From positions 1 to 25,805 of the IMG/VR virus record IMGVR_UViG_3300046003_004574: 25,805 nucleotides of DNA, one strand, 5' to 3'. Positions within the stretch are counted from its first letter, which is position 1; the number at the start of each line of letters is the position of its first letter. The translations under genes and the position numbers were made by a program. The DNA is from a virus. Below the pieces are notes generated by a model. It did no database searches. It worked only from the letters and a program-made list of their open reading frames with translations, and was not told the origin of the DNA. Positions 1-5,471 of the stretch are shown in pieces.

Positions 1-1
1 C

Positions 2-229
2 ATAACTAAACAACTGAGCGGTATAAGCGCTCGCCTGAACGAATTACTTGAGGATATAGAACGAATAACGGATTATATCGATAATACTGAATTGTATAAC
101 GAGATAGACAATAATGTCAAATCTCAGTTGGAAAACGCGTTAACGCACCTAGATATCGCTATTGACGATATAAATGACGGAATGTATGAGGATGCGCCCG
201 TGGACGAAGAAGATTTGGATTGGGATTAA
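2..229 (+). CDS. Acidic hypothetical protein, C-terminal part only
   Basis: An open frame enters from the left edge and ends at TAA 227-229, giving 75 residues with no start in the window. The visible part looks helical, with leucine and isoleucine at heptad-like spacing over the first 55 residues. It ends in a strongly acidic tail (EDAPVDEEDLDWD). Its codons (CGC, CTG, AAC, GCG, ACG) are more G+C-rich than those of all later genes. I recognise no family. Acidic tails of this kind occur in DNA mimics and small regulators, but nothing here shows such a role. Confidence 0.6.
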   Translation: MTKQLSGISARLNELLEDIERITDYIDNTELYNEIDNNVKSQLENALTHLDIAIDDINDGMYEDAPVDEEDLDWD

Positions 230-435
230 AAAAGAATGATTTTGACACCTTACAGTTCGGTTCCGTTCGGTAATGGATTTTAACCGTATAGCCACGCGTC
301 GTTGCTGTCCATCGACGGAACGGGAGGAACACGTGAAAAGATTGCGATGATAAGAGATCGAAAACAGATTTCCACCAACCCCCTCGTATATACTAATATA
401 CACAAATTCCAATTAACCCCTTTGCAACACAGTTC
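230..435. other. Intergenic stretch of higher G+C, no clear gene
   Basis: About 206 bases without a convincing gene. Hand counts of lines 241-300 and 301-360 give 47-50% G+C, against about one third in the next genes. GTTCCGT at 260-266 can pair with ACGGAAC at 315-321 across a long loop, and GTATAT 386-391 can pair with ATATAC 396-401 around ACTA. Neither is a strong hairpin. A 25-codon reading frame (273-350, starting MDFNRIATRR) is possible but unsupported. The stretch may hold a leader or a small RNA. It also marks a composition boundary. Confidence 0.4.
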
Positions 436-681
436 ATGAGGGTTAAAAAAAGAGATTTTAAAAAGATTTTACCAAATAAAAAAGTATATATGATAAAAAC
501 TAGAATAATTATAATGGGACAAGGTCATACAGATTATGATTTTGAAACAGAGATAGTAAAACCTAGAATAGGAGAGTTAATCTCCATAGGAGGTAATCAT
601 TATCAAGTACAGTTTATACAATACATCTTCGATGATGAGAAACAATTCAAACACTTACTTGTAACGGCAATAAAAGGATAG
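436..681 (+). CDS. Small hypothetical protein
   Basis: Up to 81 residues, family not recognised. Two starts are possible. ATG 436 gives a very basic N-terminus (MRVKKRDFKK), while ATG 490 begins MIKTRIIIMGQG, where the hydrophobic beta-like core starts. The later start may be the real one. The core (RIGELISIGGNHYQVQ, then QYIFDD) reads as a small beta-barrel-like fold, with a glycine turn between strands. It lies 6 bases ahead of the next small gene, so the two are probably co-transcribed as an accessory pair. No function can be assigned. Confidence 0.5.
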   Translation: MRVKKRDFKKILPNKKVYMIKTRIIIMGQGHTDYDFETEIVKPRIGELISIGGNHYQVQFIQYIFDDEKQFKHLLVTAIKG

Positions 682-687
682 AAAGAT

Positions 688-912
688 ATGACAATAAAAG
701 AATTAATTGAAAAGTTATCTCAGATAGAAGACCAAGAAGCCTTAGTAATGACAAAAGTGTTTGAAGAAGGGTTTAATGACATTTCAGATAATTTTAGAGT
801 AGTCAGTATGGCTTTAAATGTTTACCCAGAATGGTTTAAAGGTGACCACGAAATGGTAAGTGAAAACCATAATTATAAAGATAAAGAAATTGTAAGGGCA
901 ATAGTATTATAA
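688..912 (+). CDS. Small phage protein of a widespread unknown type
   Basis: 74 residues. The N-terminus (MTIKELIEKLSQIEDQEALVM) is a helix followed by a strand. Next come a GFNDI-like turn, a second strand (ALNVYP) and WFKGDHE. From memory, this order resembles small phage and plasmid proteins that begin with a variant of TVGELIE and carry a GGYDDI turn, for which no function is known. A purine-rich AAAGGATAGAAAGAT precedes the ATG, partly inside the end of the previous gene. The gene is followed by the strong hairpin at 933-956. Confidence 0.6.
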   Translation: MTIKELIEKLSQIEDQEALVMTKVFEEGFNDISDNFRVVSMALNVYPEWFKGDHEMVSENHNYKDKEIVRAIVL

Positions 913-932
913 TAAAAAATTCCATAAAGTAT

Positions 933-956
933 TTGGGAGGCCGCTTGGCTTCCCAA
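933..956 (+). terminator. Strong hairpin, possible terminator
   Basis: TTGGGAGGCC (933-942) pairs with GGCTTCCCAA (947-956), giving ten base pairs with one G-T pair around a GCTT loop. It lies 20 bases after the stop of the upstream gene. The following bases (CTTCTGTTTCG) are pyrimidine-rich but not a clean T run, so termination would be imperfect. The 3' arm also carries the TTGGCTT element of the promoter-like sequence that follows. Stop of one unit and start of the next may therefore be built into the same bases. Confidence 0.45.
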
Positions 957-973
957 CTTCTGTTTCGTATATT
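943..973 (+). promoter_or_regulatory. Promoter-like GCTTGGCTT-N16-TATATT, copy 1
   Basis: GCTTGGCTT 943-951, a 16-base spacer, then TATATT 968-973, 28 bases ahead of the lipoprotein ATG. The same 9-mer, exact spacer length and TATATT recur at 2827-2857 ahead of the glutaredoxin gene. The layout resembles a bacterial two-element promoter. It also roughly fits the Bacteroidota pattern, with TTG near -33 and TAnnTT near -7. It is probably read by host RNA polymerase early or mid infection. That timing is inference. Confidence 0.5.
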
Positions 974-1001
974 CTATCATAATAATAAAAACAAAAAGGT
1001 T

Positions 1002-1658
1002 ATGAAAAAAATGATTTTAGTATTTCTTTTAGGAATTAGTTTCATCTCATGCTCACCAGAAGAATTAGGAGATAATTGCCCATGTGTAGATGGAAATTGT
1101 GACGCTCAATTTGTAATCGATACGCAACAAAACCCAGGTTCATACCAGGACACACAGGGTGTATGGCACATTAAACACTCAGGTTTAAATTATTTTAGAA
1201 TTAAAGGTCAAACAGATCAATTAGATTCAGAGTATGTAGTAAATGGAGTTCCATTAATTGAAACAGGTTATGACTCAAATTACTTCTACATACCAAATCA
1301 AATAACTTGGACGTATCCGGTTTACTCATATTTAGGACTTTTCTCCAATAATAATTTAGCAACAGCAATCCCAATAGGTTACCAGACATATACTTTACCA
1401 CAGATTGTAAATGATAATTCAGTATCTAATTTAGCTGGGTATGAGATTTCACGTTATTTTAATTTTAATCATCCAGCTGCTAAAACGATGCTTCAAACTT
1501 ATTCTAAATATACTTATTCACCTACACAACAAATGCCTTTTTTTACTGATATGATAGGGGATGAAGCAAGAATTTTTATTAGAGTAGTTTTTAACTCGGA
1601 CTATGTAGGTAATAGTGAAGAGAAAGTTTATGAAATTAAAGTTAAATTTGAAAATTAA
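1002..1658 (+). CDS. Phage-encoded lipoprotein, probably surface-exposed
   Basis: 218 residues. ATG 1002 is chosen because it opens a textbook lipoprotein signal: MKK, a hydrophobic stretch (ILVFLLGISFIS) and Cys17. A longer frame from TTG 933 would run through the hairpin and promoter and is rejected. After the cysteine comes SPEEL, an acidic patch resembling the lipoprotein export signals that send Bacteroidota lipoproteins to the outer cell surface. Next is a Cys-rich stretch (CPCVDGNCDAQF), then an all-beta body rich in Tyr, Asn and Pro. No enzyme motif is seen. It has its own promoter-like element and is followed 5 bases later by a nuclease-like gene. A likely but unproven role is altering the host surface to exclude other phages. 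Confidence 0.7.
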   Translation: MKKMILVFLLGISFISCSPEELGDNCPCVDGNCDAQFVIDTQQNPGSYQDTQGVWHIKHSGLNYFRIKGQTDQLDSEYVVNGVPLIETGYDSNYFYIPNQITWTYPVYSYLGLFSNNNLATAIPIGYQTYTLPQIVNDNSVSNLAGYEISRYFNFNHPAAKTMLQTYSKYTYSPTQQMPFFTDMIGDEARIFIRVVFNSDYVGNSEEKVYEIKVKFEN

Positions 1659-1663
1659 AGATT

Positions 1664-2284
1664 ATGTTTCAAGAAAAAATTTCATTTGAGCAAGCACTTT
1701 TATTAGAAAAAGAAAATAAAATTGTTATTTATAATCCGAACGTTGTAGAGTCAATTTATTCTAACGTTAAAGAATGGCAAGATAATTGGAATACATTAAG
1801 GAAAACATTTCGTAAGGTACCTGTTCAAAGATTATCATCATTCGCTAATTTCGAGTATTTGATTGAGCATAAATTTATTGAAAATAGTGAACCTGTTACA
1901 GTGAATTGGGTATATATGTATGGGCAAGATATTAGTACTAGGGTAAAGCTAAATGAATCAAATTCTAAAGGAAGGTATGTTTACGTCTTAACCAATGTTG
2001 CTTATCCTGATATTTGTAAAATAGGGAAAGCTGTTACGCCTTCTGAAAGAGTTAAACAAATAAATGGAGCAGGTATAGTTTCGGAATGGGTTTTAAAGTA
2101 TGCTTTACCGGTTACAGATGATTTTTTAGTTGAAAATTTAGTTCATCAGATGTTAGAAAATTTAAGATTAAGTTCACATCAAGGTTCATCTAGAGAATTT
2201 TTTTCTATAAGTTTAGAAGAAGCAATTTCAACTATAGAAAGAATAGGTGAAAATTTCGCCACAGCAAAACCAATTTATTATTAA
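1664..2284 (+). CDS. T5orf172-type GIY-YIG domain protein
   Basis: 206 residues. Residues 1-100 are an unrecognised, mostly helical region. Residues 103-190 match the T5orf172/Mug113 branch of the GIY-YIG nuclease fold. It shows YVYVLTN (105-111) with a tyrosine pair, CKIGKA (118-123) with the lysine, Arg129 in the helix after it (TPSERVKQ), then an ENLVHQML helix (157-164) and SREFF (176-180). Members of this branch are common in phages as nuclease-like accessory proteins. Whether this one cuts DNA is unknown. The gene follows the lipoprotein by 5 bases, so it is probably in the same transcript. Homing, host-DNA attack or a regulatory role are all possible. Confidence 0.7.
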   Translation: MFQEKISFEQALLLEKENKIVIYNPNVVESIYSNVKEWQDNWNTLRKTFRKVPVQRLSSFANFEYLIEHKFIENSEPVTVNWVYMYGQDISTRVKLNESNSKGRYVYVLTNVAYPDICKIGKAVTPSERVKQINGAGIVSEWVLKYALPVTDDFLVENLVHQMLENLRLSSHQGSSREFFSISLEEAISTIERIGENFATAKPIYY

Positions 2285-2300
2285 TTAAAAATTTATTATT

Positions 2301-2504
2301 ATGTTAGAATTTATTTTAGATCAGCTTTTAGTATTAGGTCAAATATATATTATTTTAGGCTTATTAGTTACTTTTACATTTTTGTGTATTAATTATATAG
2401 TTAAAGATAAAGAGAATGAATTCACATTCAGTGAGTCTTTTGGTTTAATTTTTTTCTATCCTGTTATTTTATATTACGCTTTTAATAAAAAAGATAATGA
2501 ATAG
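2301..2504 (+). CDS. Small two-helix membrane protein
   Basis: 67 residues with two hydrophobic segments, about residues 8-34 (ending FTFLCINYIV) and 47-61 (FGLIFFYPVILYYAF). They are separated by a short charged loop (KDKENEFTFSE). The C-terminal tail is charged (NKKDNE). No signal peptide cleavage site is apparent, so it should sit in the inner membrane. The last 8 bases overlap the start of the next gene, which suggests translational coupling. No family is recognised. Small membrane proteins beside a phage lipoprotein often act on superinfection or the cell envelope, but that is only context. Confidence 0.55.
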   Translation: MLEFILDQLLVLGQIYIILGLLVTFTFLCINYIVKDKENEFTFSESFGLIFFYPVILYYAFNKKDNE

Positions 2505-2799
2505 TAATTTTGAAAATTTAATAAAAACTCAAATTAATGGGATTCTTGAAGCATTTACTTCTGATTTAGAAAAGGTCCTTGAAGGTAAAGATTTCTTCTC
2601 ACAAGAGGAAAGAAAGAAAATTTATGAAGATTTTTTAAACGTTTTAGAATTTATTTCTTCTTACGAGGATGAAGTAGATCCCAAAATAAAGGACAAAATC
2701 AACCATATTAAACGTTTATTAAATACTTCAAGCGATATATGTGAGGGTGAAGAGCACCCACTTAATATCACATCATTATCAGATGTTCAAGAAAATTAA
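2497..2799 (+). CDS. Hypothetical acidic helical protein
   Basis: 100 residues, rich in Glu, Asp, Lys and Leu. It reads as three or four amphipathic helices (NLIKTQINGILEAFTSDLEK, QEERKKIYEDFLNVLEF, KIKDKINHIKRLL), followed by an uncharacterised tail. It is soluble, with no cofactor or metal motif. The start overlaps the end of the membrane-protein gene by 8 bases, so the two may be made together and could interact. It closes the accessory block. The next gene comes after a 111-base gap holding a promoter-like element. Confidence 0.5.
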   Translation: MNSNFENLIKTQINGILEAFTSDLEKVLEGKDFFSQEERKKIYEDFLNVLEFISSYEDEVDPKIKDKINHIKRLLNTSSDICEGEEHPLNITSLSDVQEN

Positions 2800-2826
2800 A
2801 CCTCCTTTGAAGACTTCACACAAAAG

Positions 2827-2857
2827 GCTTGGCTTGCAGCTTTTAATTTATTATATT
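2827..2857 (+). promoter_or_regulatory. Promoter-like GCTTGGCTT-N16-TATATT, copy 2
   Basis: GCTTGGCTT 2827-2835, a 16-base spacer and TATATT 2852-2857 repeat exactly the arrangement seen at 943-973. AAAAGGCT and AGCTTTT around the first element can form a weak bulged hairpin (2822-2844), less stable than that of copy 1. The following leader, about 2858-2910, is almost entirely purine. The element would drive the glutaredoxin, HD-protein, coiled-coil and sigma-factor genes, so it could set the timing of the late programme. Confidence 0.5.
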
Positions 2858-2902
2858 AGGAGTATGGAGGAAGAAAAAACTAAAATATGAAAAGATAGAA
2901 AG

Positions 2903-2918
2903 ATGAGAAAATGAGAAA
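2903..2918 (+). repeat. Tandem 8-base repeat at the glutaredoxin start
   Basis: ATGAGAAA occurs twice in a row (2903-2910 and 2911-2918). The first copy opens a three-codon frame, ATG AGA AAA TGA, whose stop overlaps the ATG of the next gene as ATGA. The second copy is the proposed glutaredoxin start. The arrangement looks like an upstream mini-ORF created by slippage, and it could couple or dampen translation. It is a direct observation; any regulatory effect is inference. Confidence 0.5.
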
Positions 2919-3219
2919 ATGGGAAATGGTAGTATTTGGTATCGAGGGATGCGGATACTGTGATGAACTGAAACGTGGATTAGGGGTAATGAATATCCCT
3001 TTCACTTATATCAATATCTCAGCTAATGAGGAACTGGGAGATAGGATAGAGGAGATATATAAATGTCCTGTCTACCCTATGGTTACTCTCAGACAAGATA
3101 AAATACCTCAGCAAATAGCTTGGCTACCCGGGACTTCTTTATTACATTCCACGTCAATTCGAGTTTTCGATACAATCAATCAATTATTAATTAATATTAA
3201 AGAAACATATGACAATTAA
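2911..3219 (+). CDS. Glutaredoxin-like thiol protein
   Basis: 102 residues with a thioredoxin fold. A strand (MVVFG) leads into the redox motif C14-G-Y-C17, then a helix, a second strand (FTYINI), and CPVYPMVTL, whose Pro56 is in the place of the conserved cis-proline. Phage glutaredoxins, such as T4 NrdC, reduce ribonucleotide reductase, and that is the likely role here. No reductase gene lies in the window. The start at 2911 is uncertain; Met6 (2926) would also leave a full fold. The 3' end overlaps the HD-protein gene by 11 bases, which points to coupled expression. Confidence 0.75.
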   Translation: MRKWEMVVFGIEGCGYCDELKRGLGVMNIPFTYINISANEELGDRIEEIYKCPVYPMVTLRQDKIPQQIAWLPGTSLLHSTSIRVFDTINQLLINIKETYDN

Positions 3220-3976
3220 ATTATCAGCAGATCAAATATCAGTTAATTGGGATATATTCATGTATAACATAGATACTTATATCTCAGAACCAAGACGTTC
3301 TAAACTTAAAAAATTTTATCTTAAATATCAAGAACGTATTATGATGATGCCTGCATCACATAAGAAAGAATACCATTCAGCTTTCCCAGGAGGTTATATT
3401 GACCACGTTAATAGAGTAGTTAGATGTTCTATAAAACAGTATAATTTATGGGAAGAAGAAGGAGCAGATATAAGCACCTTCTCTATTGAAGAATTAATAT
3501 TTTCAGCTATCAACCATGATTTAGGTAAAATGGGAGATGAAAATTATGAAGCTTATATACCACAAACAGACACGTGGAGAAAGGATAAATTAGGTGAAGA
3601 TTACACGTTCAATGATAAATTAGCATTTGCGTCGGTACCAGATAGAGGATTGTTTTTACTCCAAGATTTTGGTGTTAAATATTCATTTAATGAAATGGTT
3701 GCTATTCAAACTCATGATGGTTTATATGATGAGGCTAATAAAAAATATTTAATGGGTTATATGCCTGAGTTGAAACCAAGAACATCTTTACCTTATATTT
3801 TACATCAAGCTGACATGATGGCCGCTCGTATTGAGTGGGAAACTGATTATTTACCTAAATTTAAAGAAGATAAAAAAGTAGAATTAAAAACACAATCTAC
3901 TAATAAATTTTCTATTAAACAACCTAAATTATCTAATCCTGATGCTCCTTTTGCTAACCTTTTAAATAAAATATAA
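3209..3976 (+). CDS. HD-domain phosphohydrolase
   Basis: 255 residues. The metal-binding pattern of the HD superfamily is visible in order: HSAFPGGYIDHVNRV (His56, His66), INHDLGKMGD (His103-Asp104), QTHDGLYDE (His169-Asp170) and LHQADMMAARIEWE (His199, Asp202). The FPGG-plus-H spacing recalls the HD domain of YhaM-type exonucleases and dNTP or nucleotide phosphohydrolases. No nucleic-acid-binding domain is attached. The substrate could be a nucleotide, a cyclic or signalling nucleotide, or RNA ends. Beside a glutaredoxin, nucleotide metabolism is the simplest guess. The C-terminus (about 220-255) is a Lys- and Asn-rich tail. It overlaps both neighbours by a few bases. Confidence 0.7.
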   Translation: MTIKLSADQISVNWDIFMYNIDTYISEPRRSKLKKFYLKYQERIMMMPASHKKEYHSAFPGGYIDHVNRVVRCSIKQYNLWEEEGADISTFSIEELIFSAINHDLGKMGDENYEAYIPQTDTWRKDKLGEDYTFNDKLAFASVPDRGLFLLQDFGVKYSFNEMVAIQTHDGLYDEANKKYLMGYMPELKPRTSLPYILHQADMMAARIEWETDYLPKFKEDKKVELKTQSTNKFSIKQPKLSNPDAPFANLLNKI

Positions 3977-4251
3977 TGGACTTTATCATTAATTTACTTG
4001 TTATTTTTCTAGTATTATTAGTATATGTTATATGGAACTTACTTACTAAAGTAGAAAAATTAGAAAAAATTGTAGAAACTCAAGAAAAATATATTATTGA
4101 GTTTTATGATTTAGTTAAACAATCTGAATCAAAAATTAAAGAAATAGACTCTCAACAGTTATTCCAGTCGGATGATGAAGTAGGTTTTTTCTTTACTAAC
4201 CTAAAAAATATACAAGAGACTTTATCTGAATATATTAAATTTGTAAAATAA
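3976..4251 (+). CDS. Membrane-anchored coiled-coil protein
   Basis: 91 residues. One N-terminal membrane helix (residues 4-23, INLLVIFLVLLVYVIW) is followed by a charged heptad-like segment (LTKVEKLEKIVETQEKYI) and a second helical stretch to the end. The topology suggests a short N-terminal anchor with a cytoplasmic helical tail. No family is recognised. The start codon overlaps the stop of the HD gene (TAATG), and only one base separates it from the sigma-factor gene, so it is part of the same operon. Confidence 0.55.
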   Translation: MDFIINLLVIFLVLLVYVIWNLLTKVEKLEKIVETQEKYIIEFYDLVKQSESKIKEIDSQQLFQSDDEVGFFFTNLKNIQETLSEYIKFVK

Positions 4252-4252
4252 C

Positions 4253-5053
4253 ATGGAGATTCTAAATTCAGAAATTAAGATACTTCATGTTCCTCAAGAA
4301 GAAACAGAAGTACAATATACCAAAAAAGGAACAATAAGAAAAAGAAAGCCTAAAACTAAAAAAATGTATTTCACTCAGGACACTGAGGATGCAATTGTTG
4401 AGTATTTAGCTTCTACCGACACACATATAAGGAATAAGATTTATAATGAACGTATTAAATATGCCTTTCATAAATTAACAGAAAATATAATTCATACCTT
4501 TAAATTTTATTATACCGAAGTAGAAACAATAGCTGAGCTTCAACATGAAGTTACAGCCTTTCTCCTTGAAAAACTGCATCTCTATAATCAATCAAAAGGT
4601 AAAGCTTATTCTTATTTTGGTACTATTGCAAAACGTTATTTAATTCTTTATAATAATAAAAATTATGAAAAATTAAAAGGTAAAACTGATGTAGAGGCTA
4701 TAGATGAAGATAAAACTACTGTAATAAATATCTTAAACTCATCAGCTCCTACTGATGATCCCTTAGTAAGTGAAAGTTATTTCATAGAGCAATTTATTAA
4801 ATATATGGATTTGTATTTATATAAAATATTCTCTGATAAAGAAGATGCTAAAACTGCTGATGCTATAATGGAGTTATTTAAACAAAGAGAAGGTTTAGAT
4901 ATTTTTAATAAAAAAGCACTTTACATTTATATTAGAGAAATGACAGATCAAGACACTCCTCAAATTACTAAAGTGATTAAAGTTTTAAAGAAAGTATATC
5001 TTAGATTATTAAATCAATATCTAGATTATGGGTATGTTGGGTTAAATTATTAA
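4253..5053 (+). CDS. 55: T4 gp55-like late sigma factor
   Basis: 266 residues. A basic N-terminus (KKGTIRKRKPKTKK, 24-37) precedes a sigma-region-2-like helical block at about 42-140. In it are AIVEYL, RIKYAFHKLTENII, ELQHEVTAFLLEKLHLYN and KGKAYSYFGTIAKRYLI. This is the same order as T4 gp55, where a D/E-rich helix is followed by the GLHNFDETKYKNPHAYI stretch. T4 gp55 directs RNA polymerase to late promoters, with gp33 and the sliding clamp. This protein is about 80 residues longer, the extra part being a helical C-terminus (150-266). No region-4 helix-turn-helix is evident, as expected for the family. The first late-type motif lies immediately behind it. A general sigma-70-like phage factor is the main alternative. 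Confidence 0.75.
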   Translation: MEILNSEIKILHVPQEETEVQYTKKGTIRKRKPKTKKMYFTQDTEDAIVEYLASTDTHIRNKIYNERIKYAFHKLTENIIHTFKFYYTEVETIAELQHEVTAFLLEKLHLYNQSKGKAYSYFGTIAKRYLILYNNKNYEKLKGKTDVEAIDEDKTTVINILNSSAPTDDPLVSESYFIEQFIKYMDLYLYKIFSDKEDAKTADAIMELFKQREGLDIFNKKALYIYIREMTDQDTPQITKVIKVLKKVYLRLLNQYLDYGYVGLNY

Positions 5054-5071
5054 GAAATTTTTATTTAATTT

Positions 5072-5084
5072 ATATTTATAATAA
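5072..5084 (+). promoter_or_regulatory. Late-promoter-like ATATTTATAWTW, copy 1
   Basis: ATATTTATAATAA at 5072-5084, nine bases before the ATG of the first structural gene and 18 bases after the sigma-factor stop. The same core opens four other gene blocks. Read as TATAATAA it differs from T4 TATAAATA at two positions. The reverse complement of its core is TATAAATA itself. Confidence 0.55.
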
Positions 5085-5093
5085 AAACATATC

Positions 5094-5471
5094 ATGGATT
5101 TTAACACCATAACACTCTTTGGTAAAAAGACTTTTGCTGATTTACTAAAAGAGATACATACTAATTCCTCTAATAAGGAAAAAGAAATTAGAGCACTTAT
5201 AGACAATTTAAAACCGTTCATCACATCTGCTGGTGATGCGGTTATTATTGTCCCTTTAATTAAGGACTACTTAGATGTATCAGTAAAAAATGATGATCTT
5301 TTAATTAAAATGGCAGGTATTGTACAACGTGCTATGAATTCCAATACGGGAGGAGATGATTTACTATTAACAGATTCTGATAAAGAAATGTTATTCCAAT
5401 CAATGAATGAATTAGATACTAAAGCTAAAGAAGAATTACCTAAAATAGAGAATGAGCAATTTATATCCTAG
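5094..5471 (+). CDS. Putative virion or assembly protein, unknown
   Basis: 125 residues, soluble and mostly helical. It begins MDFNTITLFGKKTFADLLKE and ends with an acidic helical stretch (LDTKAKEELPKIENE). A GDAVIIVPLIKDYLDVSVKN segment in the middle could be strand-helix. I know no named family for it. It is the first gene of the structural block, has its own late-type motif, and overlaps the spike/hub gene by 20 bases. A tail-assembly or small baseplate role is therefore plausible. Confidence 0.5.
   Translation: MDFNTITLFGKKTFADLLKEIHTNSSNKEKEIRALIDNLKPFITSAGDAVIIVPLIKDYLDVSVKNDDLLIKMAGIVQRAMNSNTGGDDLLLTDSDKEMLFQSMNELDTKAKEELPKIENEQFIS

Noticed and set aside
273-350. 25-codon + strand frame beginning MDFNRIATRR
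   Set aside because: Too short, no start signal and no family; kept only as a remark on the intergenic stretch.
386-401. GTATAT-ACTA-ATATAC hairpin as a terminator
   Set aside because: Only six A-T-rich pairs and no following T run.
149-412. Open frame of 87 codons on the - strand across the composition boundary
   Set aside because: It overlaps the partial + strand gene, has no codon preference like its neighbours, no recognisable family, and every other gene in the window is on the + strand.
933-1001. TTG start extending the lipoprotein by 23 residues
   Set aside because: It would translate a hairpin and a promoter-like element and would bury the lipoprotein signal inside the protein.
4814-4821. 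TATTTATA inside the sigma-factor gene
   Set aside because: It encodes part of DLYLYKIF and is expected by chance in such AT-rich coding DNA.
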